64,000 nucleotides of DNA, taken from contig JBEBJY010000006.1 of NCBI GenBank assembly GCA_040079635.1, positions 26,985 through 90,984 of the forward strand. Direction: 5' to 3'. The notes under the pieces are model-generated. The model searched no databases. It saw only the letters and a program-made list of their open reading frames with translations, and had not been told where the DNA came from. Both the position numbers and the translations under genes were made by a program. This DNA comes from Aalborgiella sp040079635 (GTDB lineage: Bacteria > Pseudomonadota > Gammaproteobacteria > Burkholderiales > Burkholderiaceae_C). This document shows, piece after piece, positions 7,508 to 14,799 of this stretch (position 1 is its first letter; every line of letters starts with the position of its first letter).

Positions 7508-8324
7508 ACTTTGCTTTTAAATTTGGGCGTACTAGTTGAAACCATACATACAAGAGCGCGATTAATGCGCTCAATGCCCACCATTGAACCATGTAGCCGT
7601 AGTTTTTTTCAGAACCATAATTGGGTTGCGCCCAGCGGCGTAACAGCTTATCTTGCGCCTGGTCTTGGTGCTTGTCTTTCACGACATTCGCATTGACCAT
7701 ATCAAGCTGAAGCAAAGAATATGGCAGCAATTCAAGTTTGAGCTCTTTGGCCAAGGCTTCTATTTCAATATTTTGCCGTAAAGCACCGCTTTCCGCACCT
7801 TTGAACTCAAATAGCTTGGATGGTGACGGGGCAATACGACCCGTTATCGTGACCTCAGCAGCATCCGTTATGACTTTAGGCAGGGCATTACGATCTAAAA
7901 AATTCCTTGGCAACCAACCTCTTTGTACCAAGATGGTTTTTTTAGCCAAGGTTACAGGTTCTGTGAACTCAAAAGGCGTTAAAACAAACAGGCCTGGTTT
8001 GTTGTCCATTTGTCGATTGTCTAAAAACAAGGTGTGTTGCGGTAGCCAATGGCCTGTTAAGGTAATATTTCGATGCAAGACTGAGGAAACAGAGGCAGTT
8101 GAGTGAGCTTTTAGATCTTGCTGCGGTGTTGCTGAGGAAGATCGTACCAACGCAGCTGCATCTAAGTTAGGCAGCTCTGCTTGCGCTTGAATGGATGCCT
8201 GCAACGCTAGCTTTTCCTGAGCACGGCTAAGTTGCCAAAAACCAAGCTTCATCGTGATTGCCGCTGAAACGATGGCAGCCACTGTTATCAGCCAAAAACG
8301 GCTGTTCAAGGTCTTTAAACTCAC
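7506..8324 (-). CDS. SURF1 family cytochrome oxidase assembly protein
   Basis: 272 residues from a GTG start. SURF1 proteins help insert heme a into subunit I. They have two membrane helices flanking a periplasmic domain. Here the helices are at about 10-28 (FWLITVAAIVSAAITMKLGFWQLSRAQEK, including the typical GFWQLSRAQEK) and about 247-265. The signature VQRGWLPRNF lies near residue 134 and NYGYMVQWWALSALIALLYVWF forms the end. A DUF2909 gene starts 15 nt away on the opposite strand, so their promoters must overlap. Confidence 0.93.
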   Translation of the reverse strand: MSLKTLNSRFWLITVAAIVSAAITMKLGFWQLSRAQEKLALQASIQAQAELPNLDAAALVRSSSATPQQDLKAHSTASVSSVLHRNITLTGHWLPQHTLFLDNRQMDNKPGLFVLTPFEFTEPVTLAKKTILVQRGWLPRNFLDRNALPKVITDAAEVTITGRIAPSPSKLFEFKGAESGALRQNIEIEALAKELKLELLPYSLLQLDMVNANVVKDKHQDQAQDKLLRRWAQPNYGSEKNYGYMVQWWALSALIALLYVWFQLVRPNLKAK

Positions 8325-8339
8325 GCGATAATCTCACTT

Positions 8340-8573
8340 ATGACATATATTGCAATTGTTGGATTTATCGCTATTTTTGGCAGCTTGGGTGCCGCCATGT
8401 TTTTTATGCTCAAAGGTGGCGAGAAAGACAAGCTAGACCACAAATCGAAAGCAAACAACATGGCGAGAGCCTTAGCGTTTCGGGTCGGTTTTTCGATTCT
8501 ACTTTTCATTTGCGTTTTGGTTGCTTGGCACTTGGGCTACATACACCCTACTGGGATACCAGCAGGGCGATGA
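8340..8573 (+). CDS. DUF2909 family twin-helix small membrane protein
   Basis: 77 residues: two membrane helices (about 3-24 and 47-67) joined by a charged linker GGEKDKLDHKSKANNMARAL. DUF2909 proteins commonly sit in the oxidase cluster of Burkholderiales on the opposite strand, as here. An accessory role in oxidase biogenesis is a guess from position. A strong bidirectional terminator follows at 8615-8642. Confidence 0.8.
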   Translation: MTYIAIVGFIAIFGSLGAAMFFMLKGGEKDKLDHKSKANNMARALAFRVGFSILLFICVLVAWHLGYIHPTGIPAGR

Positions 8574-8614
8574 TCGTTCCAATCTTGATTCAAATCTATG
8601 GTTTTATGAAACAC

Positions 8615-8642
8615 AAAAAAGGCGCTTGAAAGCGCCTTTTTT
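8615..8642. terminator. Bidirectional intrinsic terminator between DUF2909 and ctaE
   Basis: The stem GGCGCT/AGCGCC has a TGAA loop and is flanked by six A on the left and six T on the right, so it works in either direction. It should end DUF2909 transcription and at least partly separate ctaE from SURF1 on the minus strand. Confidence 0.9.
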
Positions 8643-8672
8643 ATCCAAACTTGCTTGGTCTATAACCGTAAC

Positions 8673-9554
8673 TTATAACCAGTAAATAAGGATGTATAAA
8701 CCCAACCACACCACGTCAACGAAATGCCAGTACCAAGCAGCGCCTTCAAATCCAAAATGACGTGTCGGTGTGAAATGGCCTTTTTGCAAACGCAAAGTGA
8801 TGAACAACAACATCAACATGCCGACAAACACATGGAATCCATGGAATCCAGTGAGCATATAAAACGTAGAACCGTAAACACCAGACGCAAGTGTTAAATT
8901 CATCTCATGATATGCATGGTAGTACTCATAACCCTGAACAAACAAAAACACAACGCCGAGCAATACCGTCATCCACATAAACAAAATCGTTTTACTACGG
9001 TTGCCGGCAACTAACGCATGGTGTGCAATTGTTAACGTCACACCAGAAGTTAACAACAAACCCGTGTTGATGGTTGGCAACCAAAACGGTGTCATCGTGG
9101 TGAATGGTTCAACGATGCCCGCAGGCGAGGCAGTAGCACCCGCTACTGCACTAGGCCAAACTGCTTTGAAGTCTGGCCATAGTAATTGTTGGTCTAAGCT
9201 GCCAAGCTCAGGCACAGAATGCGCACGCGCCCACCATAATGCCGTGAAAAATGCACCGAAAAACATGACTTCAGAGAAGATAAACCAGCTCATGCTCCAA
9301 CGGAAAGACAAGTCAATTTTGTGCCCATATTGACCGCCTTCGCTCTCTGCTACAGCTTCGCTAAACCATTGAAACAGCACAGTTAGCCATATCACCATGC
9401 CAGCCAGCAGGGAATACTTACCCCAGTCAGCGCCATTTATCCACTGGCCTGCCCCCAGAATAACAAACAACAAACCAAGCGCGGCCATCACTGGATGGCG
9501 CGAAGGATTAGGAACGAAATAATACGGTGTTGAACCTTGTGAATGTGAACTCAT
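8673..9554 (-). CDS. ctaE: Cytochrome c oxidase subunit III
   Basis: 293 residues with seven hydrophobic segments typical of subunit III. Landmarks are RHPVMAALGLLFVILGAGQW at the N-terminus, RWSMSWFIFSEVMFFGAFFTALWW with the conserved Glu, and GFHGFHVFVGMLML followed by AAWYWHFVDVVWLGLYI at the C-terminus. It is a core inner-membrane subunit of the aa3 oxidase. The ATG follows a clear upstream gap of about 70 nt after the DUF2970 gene. Also known as coxC. Confidence 0.96.
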   Translation of the reverse strand: MSSHSQGSTPYYFVPNPSRHPVMAALGLLFVILGAGQWINGADWGKYSLLAGMVIWLTVLFQWFSEAVAESEGGQYGHKIDLSFRWSMSWFIFSEVMFFGAFFTALWWARAHSVPELGSLDQQLLWPDFKAVWPSAVAGATASPAGIVEPFTTMTPFWLPTINTGLLLTSGVTLTIAHHALVAGNRSKTILFMWMTVLLGVVFLFVQGYEYYHAYHEMNLTLASGVYGSTFYMLTGFHGFHVFVGMLMLLFITLRLQKGHFTPTRHFGFEGAAWYWHFVDVVWLGLYILIYWL

Positions 9555-9625
9555 CTGAACTCCTAACTCTCTCTACATTTATATAAAACCAAAACTGACA
9601 ATGATCTCTAAAGCTAAACTTTAAC

Positions 9626-9811
9626 TCATTTAGAGACCACAAAATTTACAAGACCAATCAAACCACCAATGATAAGCATCACCAGCACAACAGCAGTGAT
9701 GACAATATGAACAGGATTGAGTTTTTGCAAATCTTTTTGATACTCACTATTTTTTCGAATACCCGCAAAAGACCATAAAACAGCTTTTAAAGTATCAAGG
9801 AAAGCACTCAT
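9626..9811 (-). CDS. DUF2970 family small membrane protein
   Basis: 61 residues: an amphipathic N-terminus (TLKAVLWSFAGIRKNSEYQKDL) and one membrane helix at about 35-57. DUF2970 proteins are a regular companion of Cox11 and subunit III in betaproteobacterial oxidase operons. Its ATG overlaps the cox11 stop by 4 nt (ATGA), so translation is coupled. The likely role is oxidase assembly, by association only. Confidence 0.85.
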   Translation of the reverse strand: MSAFLDTLKAVLWSFAGIRKNSEYQKDLQKLNPVHIVITAVVLVMLIIGGLIGLVNFVVSK

Positions 9812-10404
9812 GCGCCATCCTTGGTGTTTACGGAGCTAACTGCAGCTAATGGAGCAGCTGGTGTTCTACCACCCACTTCAAAAAAGGTATACGACAGAGT
9901 AATGGTGCTGACATCTTTAGATAATTTTGGGTCAATCACAAAGGCCACTGGCCATTGCTTTTTCTCGCCCGCTTCTAAAGTGTATTGTTGAAAACAGAAA
10001 CACTCCAACTTATTGAAATGAGCCGCTGCTTGCGAGGGAGCATAGCTCGGTATCGCCTGCGCTGCCATTTTACGGTTTTGCACATTTTGAAATTCATACA
10101 TTACCGTGGCTAATTCACCTGGGTGAACCTGTATGGATCTCATGGCTGGCTTGAAATCCCATGGACCTCTGGCGTTTGCATCAAACTCCACGGTAATTAA
10201 CCGTGTTTTATCAATTTGGGTATTTGCAGGCGCTTGAGAAGTCGCACCTGCAATATTTTTTTCACCTAGTGCCAAAATATTGATACCAGTCATTTCGCAG
10301 ATGGCTTTGTACAAAGGCACCAATGCATAACCGAACGCAAACATAGCCAATACGATGATGGCCAACTTGCCCACCATGTTGGTATTTTCTTGTTTACGAA
10401 TCAT
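9808..10404 (-). CDS. ctaG: Cytochrome c oxidase assembly protein Cox11/CtaG (CuB chaperone)
   Basis: 198 residues. Cox11 delivers copper to the CuB site of subunit I. It has an N-terminal membrane anchor (about 12-32) and a periplasmic Ig-like domain. The copper-binding CFCF is visible in FNKLECFCFQQYTLEAGEKK, with the family blocks YKAICEMTGI and WPVAFVIDPKLSKDV. It lies between the 37-residue assembly protein and DUF2970 and overlaps the latter by 4 nt. Confidence 0.95.
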   Translation of the reverse strand: MIRKQENTNMVGKLAIIVLAMFAFGYALVPLYKAICEMTGINILALGEKNIAGATSQAPANTQIDKTRLITVEFDANARGPWDFKPAMRSIQVHPGELATVMYEFQNVQNRKMAAQAIPSYAPSQAAAHFNKLECFCFQQYTLEAGEKKQWPVAFVIDPKLSKDVSTITLSYTFFEVGGRTPAAPLAAVSSVNTKDGA

Positions 10405-10428
10405 AGAAAGCTTTTGATTGACAAGTGA

Positions 10429-10542
10429 CTAGTGGCTCAAAATGTACATTTTTGCCATGAATCCAATGAAAAAGACAACCGCAATCGAGGTCAAAATTAA
10501 CCCCATTTTGCGATTATTTTTCTTTTGTTCAGGTGTGGACAT
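10429..10542 (-). CDS. Cytochrome oxidase small assembly protein (37 residues)
   Basis: A short minus-strand gene reading MSTPEQKKNNRKMGLILTSI, then one hydrophobic helix and AKMYILSH before a TAG stop. It has a basic cytoplasmic tail and a single membrane helix. It fits the tiny proteins annotated as oxidase small assembly protein between ctaD and cox11 in betaproteobacteria. The reading frame fills the gap between those genes: 35 nt after ctaD and 24 nt before cox11. Confidence 0.85.
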   Translation of the reverse strand: MSTPEQKKNNRKMGLILTSIAVVFFIGFMAKMYILSH

Positions 10543-10577
10543 TTAAATTACAGTTTTTAATTTTTGCTTTGCTGGTA

Positions 10578-12236
10578 TTAAGCAATAATTTTATTTGCTG
10601 CAGCATTCAGCTTAGGCGGTGTTTCAAAAGTATGGAACGGCGCTGGAGAAGCAACTTCCCACTCCAAGCCTTCAGCACCCTTGACGAGGTTATCCGAATT
10701 TTGGTCTTCCCATGGATTGCTCGACGCCTTTACGCCTTTGCCCATCATGGCAGGCAGCACAACAAAGAAGAAGAAATAAACTTGCGCCAAACCAAAAGCA
10801 AAAGCACCGACTGAAGCGATCGCATTGAAGTCTGCGAATTGCATAGGGTAGTCAGCATAACGACGCGGCATACCCGCCAAGCCCAAGAAATGCATTGGGA
10901 AGAATGTAATGTTGAACGAAATCAATGACCACCAGAAGTGAATCTTGCCACGTGACTCGTTGTACATGACACCCGTCCACTTAGGGCACCAGTAGTAGAA
11001 GCCAGCAAACATGGCATACAAAGAACCAGCAACCAATACGTAGTGGAAATGCGCAACAACGTAATAAGTATCGTGAATCTGAATATCGATAGGCGCCATG
11101 GCCAAAATCAGACCTGAAAATCCACCAATGGTAAATACGAAAATGAAGCCTACTGCAAACAACATAGGGGTTTCAAAAGTCATGGAACCGCGCCACATGG
11201 TTGCAATCCAGTTGAAAATCTTCACCGCAGTTGGAACGGCAATTAACATCGTCGCGTACATGAAGAACAATTGCCCTGTCACCGGCATACCAACGGTAAA
11301 CATGTGATGCGCCCAAACAATAAAGCTCAAAATTGCAATGCTTGATGTCGCGTACACCATTGAAGCGTAACCAAATAATTTTTTACGAGAAAACGCTGGA
11401 ACCACATGGCTGATAATGCCAAAGGCTGGCAAGATCATGATGTAAACCTCAGGGTGACCAAAAAACCAAAAAATGTGCTGATACATGATGGGGTCGCCAC
11501 CACCAGCAGGATTAAAGAAACTTGTACCAAAATGACGGTCAGTCAATGTCATGGTGATTGCGCCCGCCAAAACTGGCATCACAGCAATCAACAAGTAAGC
11601 AGTAATTAACCAAGTCCAGCAGAACATAGGCATTTTCATCAACGTCATGCCTGGCGCACGCATATTCAGCACAGTCACAATAATGTTGATAGATCCCATG
11701 ATAGAGCTGGCACCCAACAAATGCAAAGCAAAAATACTTGCATCCATTGACGGCCCCATCTGCAGCGTCAAGGGCGCGTATAAAGTCCACCCAGTTGCAG
11801 GTGCGCCACCAGGCATAAAAAATCCAGCCACAACCATCAATGCAGCTGGGATCATCAACCAGAAGCTGAAGTTGTTCATACGTGCAAAAGCCATATCACT
11901 AGCACCAATTTGCAACGGAATCATCCAGTTTGCAAAACCAACGAAACCAGGCATGATGGCGCCGAACACCATAATAATACCGTGCATAGTGGTGAGCTGG
12001 TTAAACAACTCGGGATTGATCATTTGCAATCCAGGCTGAAACAATTCAGCGCGGATCAACAAAGCCAATACTCCACCAATCATCAGCATCGTAAAGCTGA
12101 ACAACAGATATAAAGTGCCAATATCTTTATGGTTGGTCGCAAAAACCCAGCGACGCCAGCCAGCTGGTGCACCGTGATCGTGATGGTCATCATGCGCATC
12201 GTGAGCATGAGAAGAATGGTCTAGTACTGCACTCAT
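10578..12236 (-). CDS. ctaD: Cytochrome c oxidase subunit I
   Basis: 552 residues with twelve membrane segments; the catalytic subunit that carries heme a and the heme a3-CuB centre. Visible landmarks include TTMHGIIMVFGAIMPGF with a heme His, the CuB/Tyr motif WFFGHPEVYIMILPAFG (about 258-274) and DTYYVVAHFHYVLVAGS near 390-406 with the heme a3 and heme a His ligands. A His-rich N-terminus (HSSHAHDAHDDHHDHG) precedes the first helix and may bind metal. It is preceded by ctaC and followed by the small assembly genes. Confidence 0.97.
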   Translation of the reverse strand: MSAVLDHSSHAHDAHDDHHDHGAPAGWRRWVFATNHKDIGTLYLLFSFTMLMIGGVLALLIRAELFQPGLQMINPELFNQLTTMHGIIMVFGAIMPGFVGFANWMIPLQIGASDMAFARMNNFSFWLMIPAALMVVAGFFMPGGAPATGWTLYAPLTLQMGPSMDASIFALHLLGASSIMGSINIIVTVLNMRAPGMTLMKMPMFCWTWLITAYLLIAVMPVLAGAITMTLTDRHFGTSFFNPAGGGDPIMYQHIFWFFGHPEVYIMILPAFGIISHVVPAFSRKKLFGYASMVYATSSIAILSFIVWAHHMFTVGMPVTGQLFFMYATMLIAVPTAVKIFNWIATMWRGSMTFETPMLFAVGFIFVFTIGGFSGLILAMAPIDIQIHDTYYVVAHFHYVLVAGSLYAMFAGFYYWCPKWTGVMYNESRGKIHFWWSLISFNITFFPMHFLGLAGMPRRYADYPMQFADFNAIASVGAFAFGLAQVYFFFFVVLPAMMGKGVKASSNPWEDQNSDNLVKGAEGLEWEVASPAPFHTFETPPKLNAAANKIIA

Positions 12237-12271
12237 TTTGATACTTTCTCGAGACTAATTGGATTCAATGT

Positions 12272-13462
12272 TTACTTGCGGGCTGCCAAAACTTCAGATG
12301 GCTGAACCAGCTGACCCGTTTTGTTTGACCAGTTGTTTTTTGAGTAAGTGATGACAGATGCAATGTCAGTATCACTCAACTGTTTCCAAGCAGGCATAGC
12401 GCCATTATTTTGACCATTCAACAAAACCATGATTTGTTTTGTTTTATCTGCATCCAGCACAACAGCTGCACCATCAAGCGGCTTGATCGCACCAGCACCT
12501 TTACCATTTGCTTGATGGCAAGCTGCGCAATTAGCAGCGTAGACTTTTTCTCCGCGCTTCAAAATATCATCCATGGTCCAAACCTTGCTTGGATCATCCG
12601 CTTTAGCAGCAAGCTTCTTTTGCTCACCAGCAACCCATTTGGAGTAATCTTCAGCAGACACAACCTTCACATGAATTGGCATGTAGGAGTGCTCTTTACC
12701 GCACAACTTTGCACATTGACCGTAGTAGTCACCAATCTTTTCAGCACGAAACCATGTGTCACGCACAAAACCCGGGATCGCATCTTGCATGATGCCAAAT
12801 GCAGGAACGGCAAAAGCATGAATGACGTCATTCGCCGTTGTGATAACACGAATCTTTTTATCCACTGGAACAACCAATGGATTGTCAACTTTAAGCAAAT
12901 AGTTATCTACAGTCTGACCCGCCTTAGGGCCGCCGTTTTCAGACATCTCGCGATGCGTTGCATCTAAAGTCGAGACGAAACTGATACCTTCACCCTCGCC
13001 TTTGATGTAGTTGTAACCCCACTTCCATTGCATGCCCGTTGCTTTCACGGTCAAATCAGCATTGGTTGTATCTTTCATGGCCACAACAACCTTGGTTGCT
13101 GGCAAAGCCATCAATATAACAATGATGAAAGGAATGATGGTCCAAACCACCTCAACCGTCACCGATTCGTGAAAATTGGCTGGTTTATGACCCACGGATT
13201 TGCGATGCTTCAAAATTGAATAGAACATCACACCAAAAACCAAGATGAAGACCACCGTACAGATGATCAACATGTACCAATGCAACCAGCTTTGTTCTTG
13301 CGAAATTTTAGTGACACCAGTAGTCAAATTGAGCTGATTTACGCCAGGTCCGCCCGGCAAGTCAGCCAAAGCAAACGCAGCAGTTGCCACAAAGGAACCC
13401 ACCGCAACGCCAGCTTTTTGTAAAAGATTGGTCAATTTATTAGAAATTAATGTGTTTAACAT
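12272..13462 (-). CDS. ctaC: Cytochrome c oxidase subunit II with C-terminal cytochrome c domain
   Basis: About 396 residues. After a signal segment (SFVATAAFALADLPG) come two membrane helices and the cupredoxin domain with the CuA motif YGQCAKLCGKEHSYM (about 255-269). A fused class I cytochrome c domain follows, with CAACH near residue 313 and a candidate Met ligand in GAMPAWKQLSD. The fused form is the caa3-like arrangement. ATG 13462 is the most plausible start; in-frame ATGs upstream (to 13537) lack a better ribosome site. First gene of the operon, divergent from ribF. Confidence 0.94.
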   Translation of the reverse strand: MLNTLISNKLTNLLQKAGVAVGSFVATAAFALADLPGGPGVNQLNLTTGVTKISQEQSWLHWYMLIICTVVFILVFGVMFYSILKHRKSVGHKPANFHESVTVEVVWTIIPFIIVILMALPATKVVVAMKDTTNADLTVKATGMQWKWGYNYIKGEGEGISFVSTLDATHREMSENGGPKAGQTVDNYLLKVDNPLVVPVDKKIRVITTANDVIHAFAVPAFGIMQDAIPGFVRDTWFRAEKIGDYYGQCAKLCGKEHSYMPIHVKVVSAEDYSKWVAGEQKKLAAKADDPSKVWTMDDILKRGEKVYAANCAACHQANGKGAGAIKPLDGAAVVLDADKTKQIMVLLNGQNNGAMPAWKQLSDTDIASVITYSKNNWSNKTGQLVQPSEVLAARK

Positions 13463-13634
13463 GTTCGCCACTTTTTCACGTCTCATCAAATTTACATACC
13501 CAAAAGTTGCAAGCCACATACCAAGATGTGTTTGCACTAAACTCCCTATTGTATTCGTCTTGGCCTTACCAATCTTTACACTCGTGTAATTTCCGACTTT
13601 TTTACCAAAAAACGATTCTTCAAGCTTAAATACT

Positions 13635-14675
13635 GTGAAAATTTTCCACCGCCCTCATCAGATTAATAAATTATATGTTAATTCTGAATTGGATATATCA
13701 ACTCTCAATGTACTGAACAGAGGCTGTGCTTTGACGATTGGTAACTTTGATGGCGTACATCGTGGCCACCAAGCCATGCTTGCATTGCTTAAAAATGAGG
13801 CATCACATCGCAATATTCCCAGCTGTGTGATGACATTCGAGCCGCATCCGCGCGATTATTTCGCCAAAGTTACCCAAAAACCTGCCTTAGCACCCGCCAG
13901 AATTGCCACCTTACGTGACAAATTGACTGAATTGGCACGTTGTGGCATCGATCTATGTGTTGTTTTACCCTTCAATGCTGTGTTTGCAGCGCAATCACCT
14001 CAGAACTTTATTGAAGACGTGCTTGTTGGCAGTCTAGGCGTCAAATACATTTTAGTAGGCGATGATTTCCGTTTTGGTGCCAAACGCGCTGGAGATTACG
14101 CCATGTTGGATGCTTCGGGTACGGCAAGAGGCTTTGAAGTTGCCCGAATGAACAGCTATGAAGTCCACGGGCTGCGTGTTTCAAGTTCTGCCGTACGCGA
14201 AGCGTTAAATCTAGGAAACATGGACGATGCCGACAAACTGTTAGGCCGTCCTTACCGCATCAGTGGGCATGTGGTGCATGGACGCAAATTAGGTCGAGAA
14301 TTGAACTGCCCCACCCTGAATTTGCGCTTTTCACACTGGAAACCTGCTGCTAGCGGCATTTTCGCCGTCCGGGTGTTTGGTTTGACTGACGGTGCTTTAG
14401 ATGGCGTCGCAAACCTAGGTATCCGCCCTTCACTAGATCCTAACGATGTCAACGGTGGTCGCGTTTTACTGGAAACCCACTGCTTGGACTGGCCAGCACA
14501 TTTAGGTGCTGAGGGTGGATACGGTAAAATCATACGTGTGGAACTGTTGCACAAACTACATGACGAATTGAAGTACGACGGTCTGGAGGCCTTACAAATT
14601 GGTATTTCCAAAGACTGCGACGATGCTCGCGCTTATTTCAAAGCACTGTCTGCAACACCGATTTCGCGAATTTGA
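13635..14675 (+). CDS. ribF: Bifunctional riboflavin kinase / FAD synthetase
   Basis: 346 residues from a GTG start. The N-terminal adenylyltransferase has CALTIGNFDGVHRGHQAML (about 31-49), with the nucleotide-binding HRGH, and LVGDDFRFGAKRAGDY; the C-terminal kinase domain has RPYRISGHVVHGRKLGRELNCPTLNL and GVANLGIRP. The enzyme makes FMN then FAD in the cytoplasm. The N-terminal MKIFHRPHQINK resembles MKLIRGIHN of E. coli RibF, which supports the GTG start. It precedes ileS and lspA, a common proteobacterial order. Confidence 0.95.
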   Translation: MKIFHRPHQINKLYVNSELDISTLNVLNRGCALTIGNFDGVHRGHQAMLALLKNEASHRNIPSCVMTFEPHPRDYFAKVTQKPALAPARIATLRDKLTELARCGIDLCVVLPFNAVFAAQSPQNFIEDVLVGSLGVKYILVGDDFRFGAKRAGDYAMLDASGTARGFEVARMNSYEVHGLRVSSSAVREALNLGNMDDADKLLGRPYRISGHVVHGRKLGRELNCPTLNLRFSHWKPAASGIFAVRVFGLTDGALDGVANLGIRPSLDPNDVNGGRVLLETHCLDWPAHLGAEGGYGKIIRVELLHKLHDELKYDGLEALQIGISKDCDDARAYFKALSATPISRI

Positions 14676-14677
14676 TA

Positions 14678-14703
14678 GGGTCAAGGCTAACCCGTCTTGA
14701 CCC
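14678..14703 (+). other. Hairpin between ribF and ileS
   Basis: GGGTCAAG and CTTGACCC form a perfect 8-bp stem with a 10-nt loop just after the ribF stop. No U-run follows, so it may attenuate or protect the transcript rather than terminate it. Confidence 0.55.
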
Positions 14704-14799
14704 CTCACAACCAATTCGCAGCCTTGTTCACTTCATATAGCAAGGCAAGTTCTTATTTTTGGCAATCATTCAACATGCCAATCAGCTCAAATACTTACT

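Noticed and set aside
14678..14703. The hairpin after ribF as an intrinsic terminator
   Set aside because: The stem is good but no U-run follows on either strand.
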